Shown: in pieces, positions 11,001 through 22,889 of the stretch
How positions within the stretch are numbered: the first letter of the stretch is position 1
Layout of the letters: every line of letters starts with the position of its first letter
DNA from: Arabidopsis thaliana
Lineage: Eukaryota > Streptophyta > Magnoliopsida > Brassicales > Brassicaceae
Reading direction: 5' to 3'
Length of the DNA stretch: 64,000 bases
Assembly (NCBI RefSeq): GCF_000001735.4
Contig: NC_003074.8
Location: 2,418,101-2,482,100, forward strand
Made by a program: the position numbers and the translations under genes
The notes under the pieces: model-generated
Seen by the model: only the letters and a program-made list of their open reading frames with translations
The model's database searches: none
What the model was told of the DNA's origin: nothing

Positions 11001-14000
11001 CTCCACTGCGACATGTCTGATGCGGTTAGTACCCATATGATTTGTCTTTTCTCGTTTTCATATCCATTTCTTTCTTCTAAGTCTGTCCATTCTTATTGTT
11101 TTTCTTTGCACATCTATAATGATTTCAGAACCTATGAAAACATTAAAATCAGATACCATTTCCTAATCGGTCACTTAGATTTTTTATTACATTTAGGATT
11201 CGTCTCCTCTTCTTTTCCAGATCAGTTCCTTAAGTTATTCTGTTTTTCTTTTGGCTGAGTTTTGTGGACTCTTTCGTTGAACTCCTCTTTTTCGCATTTT
11301 ATTCGGGCTACACTCCTCCTTTGAAGCAAAGGAACTCTCCTTAGATTTGTTGCATCCTCATATTCTGCTTTAGGGCCGAAAATCAAAGTCTCTGGCCTAA
11401 TGTTCTTGAACATTCTAAGATTGCAATGTCCATTTGAAAGTTCTTACGCTGTTCATAGGACCTATGGACCAAGCTTTATCCATTCAATGTGAGTCCATCA
11501 ATAGCTTTCTTAGTCCTTCATAGGCCTGGCATTCGGTTTTTGGTTCTGTTAAGTTCGTTTTTTCCGGGTTTGGAAATTGCCCCCAAAAAGAATCGGATGT
11601 TATTTCGGTTTGGTATATAATAAATGAAATTTAATAAAAAATATTAATCTTAGGTAAATGTTTTGACAAAAAACAAAATAAAAACTTGTACAGGTTAATG
11701 TATTTTTAGGTAAATGTATTTTTTGTGCGCACCCCAAAGCCTTCATCCATTCTGCTTAGTAGAGCACTTTGCTTAGGTGGATTGTATCTCAGACTTTCAT
11801 AGGATGATCGTCTAAATAGTATACGGAAAAGATGCGACATTATGGTCAGCTCCGTGGATATCTGCTGTTCAAGACGCAAGAAATTGTTCGTTTTGCTGGC
11901 GCGGGCGAGGACTATTAAATCAAGTTTGTTTAGTTGCTGCCAGTTGAGCTTCCCAATTCGGCAATGACCGATCTTAAATTTGAAAATGCTGGTTTTTCAG
12001 CATTTTATAAATGTTTGATTGCGGGACTAATTTGGCTAACATTGAACTTGGTAGACAAAATCGTCGAATAGTTGAAAAATGAGATTATTATTGAATGAAT
12101 ACACATTGAATGCAAAGATTACGCATTTCATTTGTGGTAATAGTTCCAAAAGAAAAATAAAGTGTTTGTGATTGTTCGAGAAGATATGAAACAACAGATA
12201 CAATAGAGCTAATCGTCGATACAACTGGTGTAGCCAATTATAGTCGTCTGTCGTATCAATAATGACAATTAAACTGAAATGCCTAGATTTTACATGTTGC
12301 TGCTACCACTAGTTGCCAGAACTGGAACCAAAATTAATGACCAACATCAATTTCGCAGAATTGTCAGTACTAGAACCGAAATCCTGATTGAACATCCCGA
12401 GCTGTTGTTACTTCTTGATATTGTTCGGAATGATGTTATTCTCTCACATCCTACACTTTTCATAACCTTGTAAGCGACAAAACACATTGAAATCGATTAT
12501 GAGATGATGCAGTTGATTTTTTTTCAAATCATCAGTAAACATGAACTTGTTGATTTCTACCTCAATGACTCTTTCCAATTAGGTCAAAAAAAAGTTGTCA
12601 TTATAGAAAATAAATAATTATTTTTCTCTTTGGTTTTTTGCCAAAAAAAAGAATTTGGTCAATAAAACAAAAAAAATTAGGTCAAGCATTTTTTTTTTTT
12701 TTTGGTCAATAGTTAATTTAGTAGATTTTGGTTTTGTGTTATTACATCATTACCTTCCGTTTTTTTCTCAATACTTCTTTTATGACCATTTAATCTCTTA
12801 GAAACGAAAATAAACATAATCTCTCTCCTCGCTTTCTAATTAAAATAATAGTTTGAAATAAAGGTCAACTGTTGCTGTAAAATAAAATAAAAAATAACGG
12901 TCCAGGGTGTTATTTTTATATTATAATTAGTTTTACTCACTTTTATCTTAACTTTTCTTCTTTAGTATCTTAATATCTGTACCCTTTGGTTATTTCAGGT
13001 GAATATTTTGACGCACATATCTGAAGTGCCCAATATGCAACCTGGAATTGGAAATCTGAAAAAGAAGCATGCCGAACAAGATCTCAAGGAGCTGTATAGC
13101 TCAGTAGCTAACAAGGAGGAAATGATGGAGATTCTTGAAAATTCCAGACAACAAGTCCAAAATGTTGAAACTGATGATGGAGCTCTTTGGGACATTTTCC
13201 GTAGAGAAGATATTCCTAAATTAGAAAGTTACATTGAGAAACATCACAAGGAGTTCAGACATCTCTACTGCTGTCCTGTGTCTCAGGTACAAACTATCTT
13301 TGCATGCTTATACATTTTTCCTTCTCATGTTCAAAAGTTTGATTGGTCACAGTTTTGCATGTATTTGCTTATCTTACGTTGACCTTCTTCTTTTAGGTTG
13401 TTCATCCTATACATGACCAGAACTTCTATCTGACGCGGTATCATATAATGAAGCTGAAAGAAGAATATGGTATGCTTTATTTTTTAAGTAATCAACCTCA
13501 TTATCGTGGCAGTTTTGGTCATATCTTATGAGCTTTATATTGTAGGCATTGAACCTTGGACCTTCAATCAGAAGCTTGGTGATGCTGTTTTGATACCTGT
13601 AGGTTGCCCTCATCAAGTTAGAAATTTGAAGGTAATATTTTATACTTTTAGCTTAGGATACACTCAATTTGAGCAATTGGACTTTCAGTTTTTCAGCAAA
13701 GAATCATCAATTGATCATTTGAGTTCTCTTGTGTCTTGCAGTCCTGCAATAAGGTAGCGCTTGACTTCGTCTCACCTGAAAATGTCAGCGAGTGTTTACG
13801 CTTGACAAAACAGTATCGTCTACTTCCACCAAATCATTTTGCAAAAGAAGACAAGTTAGGGGTATTTCTCTTGTCTCAAGTTCTGGTTTTTTTTTAGCAA
13901 AGTTTCCAAATCCTCTCTTATTGTTATTTTTTTGTTTGTTCCTGTGTGTTTACCTGAACAGGTTAAGAAGATGATAGTCCATGCAGTTGATAAAGCTCTC

Positions 14001-14776
14001 AGAGACTTAAGTGGAGAGAAGTGAGTTCTTACTTCTCTTCTCGCTATCTATGGCAATCGTCAGTAAAAATGTGTTCTTTTCGTTTAAGCTTGAGTTCTTT
14101 TTTTGTGTTTGTTCAGGTCTCCAGAACCTGAAGAGAAGAAACAAAATATGAGAGGGCCGAAGAAGGGGGCAGCCAAGGCAGTTGCCAAGGCTCTCAAAGA
14201 CTTATCTCCAAGTGAAAAGAAGTGAGTATTTACTTCTCTTCTCACTACCTTCAAAAACACTAGTAAACTGAGTTTTTTTCTTTTGTATGTGTTTAGGTCT
14301 TCGGAAGCAGCTGAAGAGGAGATATCAAATGGGATAGTCAATGCAATCGATAAGGGTCTCAAAGACTTACCTCCAAGTGAAGAGAAGTGAGTATTTACAT
14401 ACTTCTTCTCTTCTCACTACCATAAAAAGACATTTGTAAACTGAGCTGATGTTTTTGCTTTTGTGTTGGTTCAGGTCTTCCGAAGCCAAAGTGGAGATAT
14501 CAAATGGGATAGTCAGTGCAATGGATAAGGATCTCGAACACATATCTTCAAGCGAAAAGAAGTGAGCTTTTTCTTGTCTTCTGACTACCTGTAAAAAAAT
14601 ACTAGATTTTTCTTCGTCTAAGCTGAGTTTATCTTAATTTTGTTGTGTTGTTCAGGTCTACGGAAGAGGAAGGGGTGAAAAGACCAAATATTGTGAGGAC
14701 ATATGAGCGGAGAAAAAAGCTGGGAAGTGAAGTAACCAACGCATACATTGACAGATTAGAAATGGAGAAGATGTAG
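8048..14776 (+). CDS. IBM1: JmjC histone H3K9 demethylase IBM1
   Basis: Sixteen exons join in frame to 1,027 residues: 8048-8500, 8584-8681, 8783-8882, 8980-9118, 9287-9350, 9456-10326, 10695-11024, 12999-13286, 13397-13469, 13546-13631, 13742-13861, 13962-14020, 14117-14221, 14297-14386, 14475-14561, 14656-14776. IBM1 removes H3K9 mono/dimethylation from gene bodies and so keeps CHG methylation out of genes. Zinc-finger cysteine clusters (CHQC, CQTC, CMFC, CNCRAC, CDIC, CKSC) lie between about residues 155 and 325. The JmjC core has the iron ligands H679 and D681 in LHCDMSDA and H828 in GCPHQVRN. The 1,974 bp intron 7 falls between these ligands. A Lys/Pro/Asp/Gly repeat in exon 6 and a tandem exon array near the C-terminus are unusual. 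The start at 8048 (MDSVEEEG) is the first ATG of the frame. Identity with AT3G07610 is confident. Confidence 0.96.
9652..9819 (+). repeat. Short tandem coding repeat in IBM1 exon 6
   Basis: Repeats of four to five codons encode alternating KPDD and KPKG units (for example [12 protein letters not shown]), about 55 residues of low-complexity charged linker between the zinc-finger region and the JmjC domain. The DNA units (aagccggatgat, aagccgaagggt) are near identical, so expansion by slippage or unequal crossing-over is likely. Confidence 0.9.
11025..12998 (+). promoter_or_regulatory. Large regulatory intron 7 of IBM1
   Basis: A 1,974 bp intron (donor GTTAGT, acceptor TTTCAG) where most IBM1 introns are 80-150 bp. 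It separates the exon carrying the HxD iron ligands from the rest of the JmjC domain. Established work on IBM1 reports a methylated, heterochromatic element in this intron whose recognition by IBM2/EDM2-type factors is needed for full-length transcript. What I see: reading through the donor stays open to TGA at 11256-11258, a more GC-balanced stretch at about 11270-12000 unlike the flanks, and T/A-rich sequence with long A and T runs at about 12500-12720. No intact transposon frame is visible. Confidence 0.85.
13962..14776 (+). repeat. Tandemly duplicated exon-intron units in IBM1
   Basis: Exons 12 to 16 share the same boundary pattern: each ends with AA before GTGAG and the next starts with GTCT after CAG or TAG. 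Peptides align ([54 protein letters not shown]), and introns share a 5' segment resembling tacttctcttctcactac. Unit spacing is about 165-200 bp and all internal exons are multiples of three. Confidence 0.88.
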
Positions 14777-15166
14777 TAGTAGTAGTAGTTTTCAATTAAC
14801 ATCATCTTTTGTTATAGCTTTAGCAAACTCTTTTGCTACTTTCATATCTCTAAGTTAAACAGAGTAGTACTAAGGGATAGACTAAGAAGATACTTAGTTA
14901 TATCTATGTTTGGCATATTTTGTATTCTCTCCTCAATCATCTACAAACTCTGTGAATTTACTCGAGTCTAAGAAGTATTTAACTTCATTCCTGTAGAAAA
15001 ATAGCTATCAACATAACAGTAACAGGTATAGAAATTGTTTGTTAAGTTACTCTATATGCAACCTATTCTTAACGAAACAAATTGCTTATTTTTGTTTCAA
15101 GTTGTCTAAGTTATAAGTGGAGAAGAAAGATTCTTTAACTTACATAGCTAGCTAGGCCTTAAAGTG
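14777..15166. other. Convergent 3' intergenic region
   Basis: The 3' flanks of IBM1 (plus) and the exostosin gene (minus) meet in this 390 bp stretch. A short TAG/GTA repeat follows the IBM1 stop codon. Nothing else is evident. Confidence 0.6.
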
Positions 15167-16888
15167 TCATAACAATTTAACATTTAATCTTCTTAACCAA
15201 ATGGAATGTATAATCATATTAAACACATCGTATCTCTTTGGAGGATCATTAACCAAAATATGCCTCTTCACTTTCTTCACTCCCTCGTATAATCTCATAT
15301 ACCGCTCTTCCGGTATATCCATCAGTATCCTTTTTAGTTCCGGTATTTCCTTAACCGATACCGAAACCGAGAACTTCTCCCAGTTCAAAACATCACTAAA
15401 CGGCAAAACATAGTTCTCCGAAATAAGAACCGGTACACATCCGCTGTATATAGCTTCCGGTACTCTCGGACTGGCAACTTCGTGACCACTCGGGCAAATA
15501 CAAAACCGGCTTTTCCTCATCATCTCCGTGTAATCTAAACCGTCCGGTAGATTCTCGTAAACCAGAATATCTTTATCCTTTTCTTTCCAGTGGTTAAGAA
15601 GAACCGGACGGATTTTGCCGTGTGATTTTCCAGCGAAGAAAGCAAGTGTTGTACGAGAGATTGGATCTAAACCACCGGTTAAGTTGTTGATGTCTCCGGT
15701 CAGTAAATTAATTTCGGGAAACGGAGCGTCTTTCTCTGGATTAAAATATTCTGATATGTTGGCGTTGCATAGTACTCTTATGGAATTGAAAAATAGTTTC
15801 TTTACGTACCATGTTGCCCTGTGACCCTGCAACAATGTGGTTAGTTACCGTGAGAGAACCAAACACTGGTAAATAAAACAAGAACCACTTACCCAGTCAT
15901 GGCAAGACAACATGAAGTGATCAAACCCATCGCTTGTGTTCCAATAAGGATATTTCTTGGAAATTATTTGGACATAGTCGGCGATGACACGTTCCAAGAC
16001 AGCCTTATCTCGAACAACTGGGTCGAAAAGATGGTGTAGGATCATCACAACACTAAAAGGTAAGAAGTAGACATGAGCCTTGTCCGGATCTCGGGTTCGG
16101 TACTTAAGGACATCGTTTTCCATAAAGTTTAGGAATAATCCTTCCATGGAGTATATGTCTTTACAAAGTCCATAGTGAAATATTGGCGGATCTCCTTCTT
16201 CGTATACGTATATCTTGAACATCTTCTCCATAAGAAGATAACTTCTGCAACAAGTAAACAGTATTCATAAAGGGTAACTTCTATGACAAGTAAACAGTTT
16301 TTTTTTTTTTTTTTACCGGTGAAAGGCATAAGGGTTCCGGTAAATGTCGCCATGAGGAACATAGTCTTCGTCTCCAAGGGGAGACGATGTAGTAGAACTA
16401 TAATTTAATTGAGCTTCTCTGATCAACACCCTCGCGGTTGCTAATTCTGCTTCTACTTTCCCATCCCTTTTCCAATATCCAGAACCTGGATTTGATCCGT
16501 TTCTCTTTCTTTTTTCCTTGAAAATACAAAACTAAATTCTTGAAAATACAAAACATAGAAACCATTTTTCTTGATAACTGTAAGCAAAAACGTGACAAAT
16601 AAAATTACTTCTTTGGAAATACTTTTTGTACATGGAAACATATTTAACACACATATACACTGGTAAACATGTTTGAAACAATTGTACCCTAAATCGATGA
16701 ACGGTAAGAAAGATGGATACCGTGATGAAGGCGGGTGAGAAGGAAGAGGTCCATAGTGAAGAAGATGTTGAAAAATAAAGATGAGAAGATGAATTTGAAT
16801 CTTTTGCTATGAAAATGGCAAAGCCTACAGCAAAAGTGGCAAATGCCAAAAGAAAGGCGTTCAGGTATTTCGGAATGTAATCTCTCAT
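15167..16888 (-). CDS. Exostosin-family (GT47) glycosyltransferase
   Basis: Four exons (16721-16888, 16317-16516, 15893-16244, 15167-15826) give 459 residues. The protein is a type II membrane enzyme: a short cytosolic start (MRDYIPKYLN), one signal-anchor helix (about residues 11-29), a Ser-rich stem, then the GT47 catalytic region. Diagnostic plant exostosin words are KIYVYEEGDPPIFHYG, DPDKAHVYFLPFS, HFMLSCHDW, RKSRFCICPSGHEVASPRV and EAIYSGCVPVLISENYVLPF. Such enzymes work in the Golgi on cell-wall polysaccharides or glycoproteins; the sugar and acceptor cannot be told. A long T run sits just after the exon 2 donor. Position fits AT3G07620, from memory. Confidence 0.93.
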
Positions 16889-17356
16889 ACCTTTTCCATT
16901 CTAATTCCTATTCCATTATTGTGTTTGTGTTTAGTCTAGCGAGAGAGAGTGATGATGCTGATACTAAGGAGATTTTAAGTGAGCTAATTAAAGAGTCTCT
17001 CAACACCACACAATACAACTACTTCACATGCATTACAGTGACATACAAAAAAAAGAATACAAGGATGTCAAAACTAGACTCCTGGTTTTATGGTCTGCCA
17101 TAGAATCTCTTCACACAACACAACCTTTTTTGTATTTTCTTCTTATCGTTGATAATGTTCTAGAATTAGGGCTTTTATTGGGCCCAGTGCAAATAAAGTG
17201 GATAATGCATAAATAATACTTTTTAAACACAAATTATGGGCCTTAGGATTGGTCCATTAGAAAAACCTTATGATAGATAAATAATGTGGCCCATCAATGT
17301 CACCTCCATCTCCATATACATATCTCTCATCATAAACAGCCGTCAAAACAACATCA
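16889..17356. promoter_or_regulatory. Divergent promoter region with three Site II words
   Basis: This 468 bp stretch lies between the exostosin gene (minus) and ADT2 (plus). TGGGCC occurs at 17179-17184 and 17237-17242, and its complement GGCCCA at 17288-17293, the last about 65 bp before the ADT2 start codon. Clustered Site II words favour TCP-dependent expression in dividing cells. Confidence 0.55.
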
Positions 17357-19430
17357 ATGGCAATGCACACTGTTCGATTGTCGCCGGCGACTCAACTTCA
17401 CGGCGGTATCTCTAGCAATCTGTCACCACCCAATCGAAAACCTAATAATTCCATCGTCCGATACGGATGCGGATCTTCGAAGCGTTTCCGTATCGTAACG
17501 GTCTTGGCGTCACTCCGGGAAAACGATGCAAACGGAAGGGATAACTCCGTGAGAGCTATGGAAGTGAAGAAGATCTTTGAAGACTCGCCTCTGCTTCCTA
17601 GTACGAATCCCCACTTTCGATTCCTTTGAGCTGTGTGACAGATATCTTCTTCATTTGCAGTAGACATAACGTATATATGTAAATAGTAGCAGCTAGAATT
17701 TGGATTTAGTGATGATTAGTTCGTTTTTGTTTGAATAATAGAGCCGTTATCATCGAACCAGCTCACGGAATCTGTCTCTAATGGCTCCCGCGTTCGTGTT
17801 GCGTATCAGGTAACTAATTCAAAGGAACTGAATTGTTTCTGAGAGTCATAATGTTTTGGGACTTTATTGGCTAATGAATGATTCTCCAATTAGGGAGTAC
17901 GAGGTGCATACAGCGAATCAGCTGCTGAGAAGGCTTATCCAAACTGTGAAGCTGTTCCATGCGAAGAGTTTGACACTGCTTTTGAGGTCAGAATCTCGTT
18001 CCTTTACTGATCAAGACTGAAATGATCAGTATTTCATTTTCTTAAGTTTTGGTTGCCATTAGTCTTGCTTTGTTCTTGTTTAGGCGGTTGAGCGGTGGCT
18101 TGTTGACAGAGCTGTTTTACCGATTGAGAACTCTTTAGGTGGAAGCATCCATAGAAATTATGATCTTCTGCTGCGACACAATTTGCATATTGTAGGCGAA
18201 GTCAAGCTAGCTGTTCGGCACTGTTTGTTGGCTAACCACGGTGTAAATATTGAAGATTTGAGAAGGGTGCTTAGCCATCCACAGGTATGCCACATACCTT
18301 TGTGCATAATCGAGTTCTTTTTCTCTTGGCACTATTTAAACCCTTCTTCGTTGCTTTGGATCAGGCTCTTGCCCAATGTGAAAACACGTTAACCAAATTG
18401 GGGTTGGTCAGAGAAGCAGTAGATGATACTGCTGGCGCTGCGAAGGTATGTTTTATGTTCCTAGTATGTTTATATATTCACACTCACAACTTACAGTGGC
18501 AGCTAAATAAGTTTGTGAATTTGATTCGCAGCAAATTGCATTCGAAAATTTAAATGATGCAGCTGCAGTTGCCAGTGAAAAAGCTGCAAAGATATATGGT
18601 TTGAACATAGTCGCTAAAGATATCCAGGTTTTAAAGACTTTCCGAATGCCTTTTCCAATTTTTCATCCATATTTTTACACTTCTGCTGGATTATTTGATT
18701 GTGAAGTTCAATCAATTTAGGATGACTGTGATAATGTTACAAGGTTTCTAATGCTCGCAAGAGAACCCATTATCCCTGGAACTAACAGACTCTTTAAGGT
18801 GAGAAATCCAGTATAACTTCCATCTGCAAAGGCAACTCTAATTTCTGGCAATGTTTTTTTTTCTCTGATGGAATGAGTTACTTTGATTCTTGTAGACAAG
18901 TATAGTTTTCTCGTTAGAGGAAGGGCCTGGAGTACTTTTCAAAGCGCTTGCTGTGTTTGCCCTTCGGCAAATCAACCTCACAAAGGTTTTGATTAACACA
19001 CTCAAAATCTTCCTTCATTATGTGCAGCCTTGTTTCCAGTCCCTTACAATCAATTTTATTGTGGTTTCGATCAGATTGAAAGCCGCCCTTTAAGGAAACA
19101 TCCTCTCCGAGCATCTGGAGGACTAAAGTAATTTCTCTCACAAAACCACTGTTAAGTCTATACCGTACCCAGAGTGTCTGAGCAGTGATGAAAGTGTCTC
19201 TCTTTCTGTGCTTGACAGATACTTTGACTATCTTTTCTATGTGGACTTTGAAGCATCTATGGCTGATGAAGTTGCTCAAAACGCACTTAGGCATCTCGAG
19301 GTAAAGCCTTTGGTCACTTGATCTGAAAACATGTACATGTGACTAAGACTCTGGATTTTGTTATTGGCAGGAGTTTGCTACCTTTTTGCGGGTACTGGGA
19401 AGCTACCCAGTGGACACTACAATGCTCTAA
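17357..19430 (+). CDS. ADT2: Arogenate dehydratase 2 (plastidic)
   Basis: Eleven exons (17357-17600, 17742-17809, 17894-17986, 18084-18284, 18365-18445, 18532-18627, 18721-18798, 18896-18985, 19075-19127, 19219-19300, 19371-19430) encode 381 residues. The enzyme converts arogenate (and possibly prephenate) to phenylalanine, the last step of plastidic Phe synthesis. A Ser/Arg-rich transit peptide covers about residues 1-80. The catalytic domain starts at [17 protein letters not shown] and carries the TRF motif (NVTRFLML, T268-F270). The ACT domain (about 290-375) carries the ESRP motif (319-322), the usual Phe feedback site. Position and length match AT3G07630. Very firm family call; ADT2 rather than another paralogue rests on position and remembered sequence. 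Confidence 0.95.
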
Positions 19431-20070
19431 ACATTTCAAACATCTTCTTGGTAAATAGTTCATTGGTTTGCATTTCGGATCTGAGTTAGTAAAATTATAT
19501 CAAGTGAGGTGAAATATTTGAATAGTTTGTGACAGAGATCCGCTTGATGATATCATAATCCTGGTATAAGGAGCTATATCCCTGAGGTGAGGTCTGAGAG
19601 GAGTCACCACCTTACAAGACATTCCGCTCTTGTTACAAATTCTGTTTAGTTTTCCAAAAAAGATCATCTTTGTTTTTAGTAAGAATGTAGTCACTAAGTC
19701 AGATATCAATGACAAATACCAAAGAACTAGTGTTTTTTCGTGTTTCATCCATACATAGATACTTATCCTGTGTCTTTTTTAGAAATTTCTTTTTGTATGA
19801 CGTTTCAAAATTTTGATTGACTATTGTTAGTGGTATATCTTTGAGTTAATAAACGAGATATAATCTGTTTTCCTGTTCACAAAAAAAAAAAAAATAAAAA
19901 AATCATATATCATCCAATTTTCTTTTGGTTCAGATTTTAAAACATTGGGAAAAATAGGGACTAGATGACAAATAACAAGAAATCAGAATTTTGGAAGGAT
20001 TAAACAATAATCGCTTCTTGTGCAATAAGCCAAAAACAGGATTAAACAGATTCGCTCAGTTCTCAAAACG
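19431..20070. other. Intergenic region between ADT2 and the next plus-strand gene
   Basis: This holds the ADT2 3' flank (with an A-rich run near 19880) and the short 5' flank of the following gene. I see nothing else. Confidence 0.55.
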
Positions 20071-21561
20071 ATGAAAGTAGCGGAGAAGATTGTTTTCCTC
20101 TGGAATGATTCCGATGGATTTGCTGCAACCATTTCTGATACTTTAAACCCTAGCCCTAGTTCCCCTCTTCGCAAACTGTAAACTCGACTCGTCCTTTCTC
20201 GATTTCCGCCTTTTACTTACTATCTCCGCCTAACATTGTAATTCCTGCAGAGAAGAACAGATCCAGCTTCCGTTGGATAAGTATGGCGTTGAAGGTGTGG
20301 AAACCGGCGGGAGTATCGTTCATTTCGTAGATGAAAATGAAGTTTATCAGGTTCCTCCTCTTTAAATCGCGTTTATATTCTATTAATCTTCATAGTTTAA
20401 TTGAGTTCGTTTCTCGCTTTATTTATAGTCGTTGTTTGTTCTTAGAACTGAAATTTTATTCAGTGATATAGTTAAGCTGAAGAATAGTGGTCTCCTTAAT
20501 TTGTACAAGATTGATTACTTTCTGATTAGTCGACTCTGTTTACCTGCAAAATGTGATATGATGATTGGATTCTTAAGGATGTGCAACTGTTACTATGATT
20601 TGTCTTCATTAAATTGTATTTGCCGAAACTAAAGCCTTATGAGAAAAAAAACTAAGTCTCTATATATGCTTAAGTTAGAGTGCTTAGAGGTGTTGACTTG
20701 GCTAGTGAAAAAGCAATAACAAATGCCTTTTCTTCAGTCTGTCAGCTAAATGGAACCTAACTTATGATATTGGACTGTCTTCTAAGCTTGGTCAGATTTT
20801 GGCCCTTGATGATAATATTATCCCCAAATTGGTTATCTTGCAACTTGCAAGACTTGATATCATGTTTTCTTGTTTCTCTGTTGAATGTGTATTTCTGGAC
20901 TATGATTTCATTGCTTAACTTTCGGACTATTTCTTATATTGTTTAAGGTCTCGATTTTTCTTCTTCGAAGTTATGAGCCTCCAGTACTAGTGTGTGCTAT
21001 GAATGAACTGCTGGACCTAATTACAAGGGGATCGTCAACTCTACCCACAATCATAGCTCCTTTCTTTGTGGCGGCATCTAAGCTCAAGTTCAATAACAGA
21101 TCCCTGGAAGCAAATAACAGAAAAGCTAGTCTTCATTACGTTCAAGTTGCTACAGAAACAGAGACCAGTAGGTTATTTGCTTCTCGCATCGAGAAACCAC
21201 CACTATCGATGCAGATCCATTATGAACCTTTGTCATGCTTGCTTCATCTAGCTCGTGTTAAACGCCTGCCTACCGCTATTCTCATAGGCCAAAGAAGCAA
21301 TAGCCTAACTCATAAAGCTCTAGACGAAGAGCTTCAGGTAATTTTACTTAGTAATTTTGTCTCAGTTTATGCTTGTTTTTCGCTGGTTGATTTCAGCTGA
21401 ATAACGAGTTTGTGTTGTTGTTGTCATCACAGGTGATCCATGAAACAGGGGAGCTCGTGGCTAGTTGGACAGGACTGTCTTTCTCAAGAGACAGAATCAA
21501 GTGGAGCGCATCAAAGACATCAAAAGAAGAAGAAAGTCCGTGGCGTGCTCTTTATGGCTAA
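20071..21561 (+). CDS. Protein of unknown function, 241 residues
   Basis: Four exons (20071-20177, 20251-20350, 20948-21337, 21433-21561) join in frame to 241 residues starting MKVAEKIVFLWNDSDGFAAT. The 597 bp intron 2 is long for this region. Recognisable pieces are GSIVHFVDENEVYQVSIFLL, PPVLVCAMNELLDLI, ARVKRLPTAILIGQRSNSL and a C-terminal KTSKEEESPWRALYG. There is no signal peptide or membrane helix. I do not recognise a catalytic motif. The alternation of short beta-like hydrophobic stretches suggests a compact soluble fold, and a chaperone-like role such as proteasome assembly is only a guess. Position fits AT3G07640. The exon model is well supported by clean splice sites and open frame. 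Confidence 0.85.
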
Positions 21562-22889
21562 TCTTCACAGGTCAGGTCTTTTTCATGGCCCAACACTGCT
21601 ACAGTCTTTGCTTGGACCTGCAGTAAATTTCCCTATTGTAGTAGTACCCTTTTGTTAAAATTCTTATGCTCAGCAGAACCAAATCCACGTCACTCTGCTT
21701 TTTCTAGGATATTTATTTATGAAAGAAACAGTTTCTTTTTTTTTGGGCTGACTTGGTTCAACCAAATCTTAAACTCTCAGAAGCATTTTGATTTAAAGGT
21801 ACATATATTTGGTCAACTCATGGGAGGATCATAACATAGGAGTGGGATTACTTAATATAATACAAATGATTAGAGTTATGATTGGTGGGAGAGGCATAAA
21901 AAAAGAGAGATTAAAATTGGTGTGAAGTCCATAAAAGGCACTCATGAAGTATAGTAATAGAGATAGTTAATGTTATCTTAAGAGAAAATAAGTGAGGTGT
22001 CGTCAGCTCTGCTAACTGCTAAGCCGGTTGTTTAATAATAGGATATTGATGAAGAAGAAGGAATACGATGTTTTGTACCAAAGTTTTTCGGATCGTCCGA
22101 GAATCTTATCCTACTGACATTTCAGCATCATATGTTATTTTTTTTGTTTGTTGTTTTTATATATCTTGTTCGATCTTTTTAGTGCGTCTTATCGTCGCCT
22201 TTTCGCTTTCATTATCATTTGATTAGATGACTACTATTCACTTATTTGCCAGGCAGATTTGTTAATATTTTAACCAATTAGGGTCTTTGATCATTCGTCT
22301 TTGATTGGATACATACGAGTCTGGATAAAGAGCAATTCATTTTGATGTTTTCTTAATTGAGAACGAAACACAATATTAACTCACCATTAACTAATACTAT
22401 ATTATATGAGTTTAAAAATTAACACTTGCTCAATTTCAAAAACAATAGTTTTCTGATTAACAATGCATCATTTCAATTCGACTTCTCATCTTGTAATTAT
22501 AAACTTTGAACTGAAGTTATGATCAATTATTTAGTGGTACTAAATCGTATATTCAATAGGAACTTAAATTGTAAACATGTGAAAACAGTCAGACACTTAA
22601 AAAAATGGAGGTGGGGTTTCATCCAAGACTTAACCATCATTCTTTCATATTTGGTCTATCATGTTTTGCTTTTTTATATTACTCAATTTAATAAATCGAT
22701 ATCGAGTACCCAAGAAATCGAAATAAAGAAATGGGTTTAAGTAAACCGGTGAACAATATTAATATGAGGAAAGAAAAAGGACAAAAGAGAGATCTATCAT
22801 ATTGATTTCATTATTTTTCAGCGACTTTATGATTATTATTTTTATGAAGAATATTGGGGCAAAGGCTAGTAGTACGTAGACGTAGTGTG

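Noticed and set aside
12500-12720. A/T-rich runs in the IBM1 intron as a retroposon tail
   Set aside because: Several separate A and T runs without target-site duplications or an adjacent reverse-transcribed body; ordinary AT-rich intron is the simpler reading.
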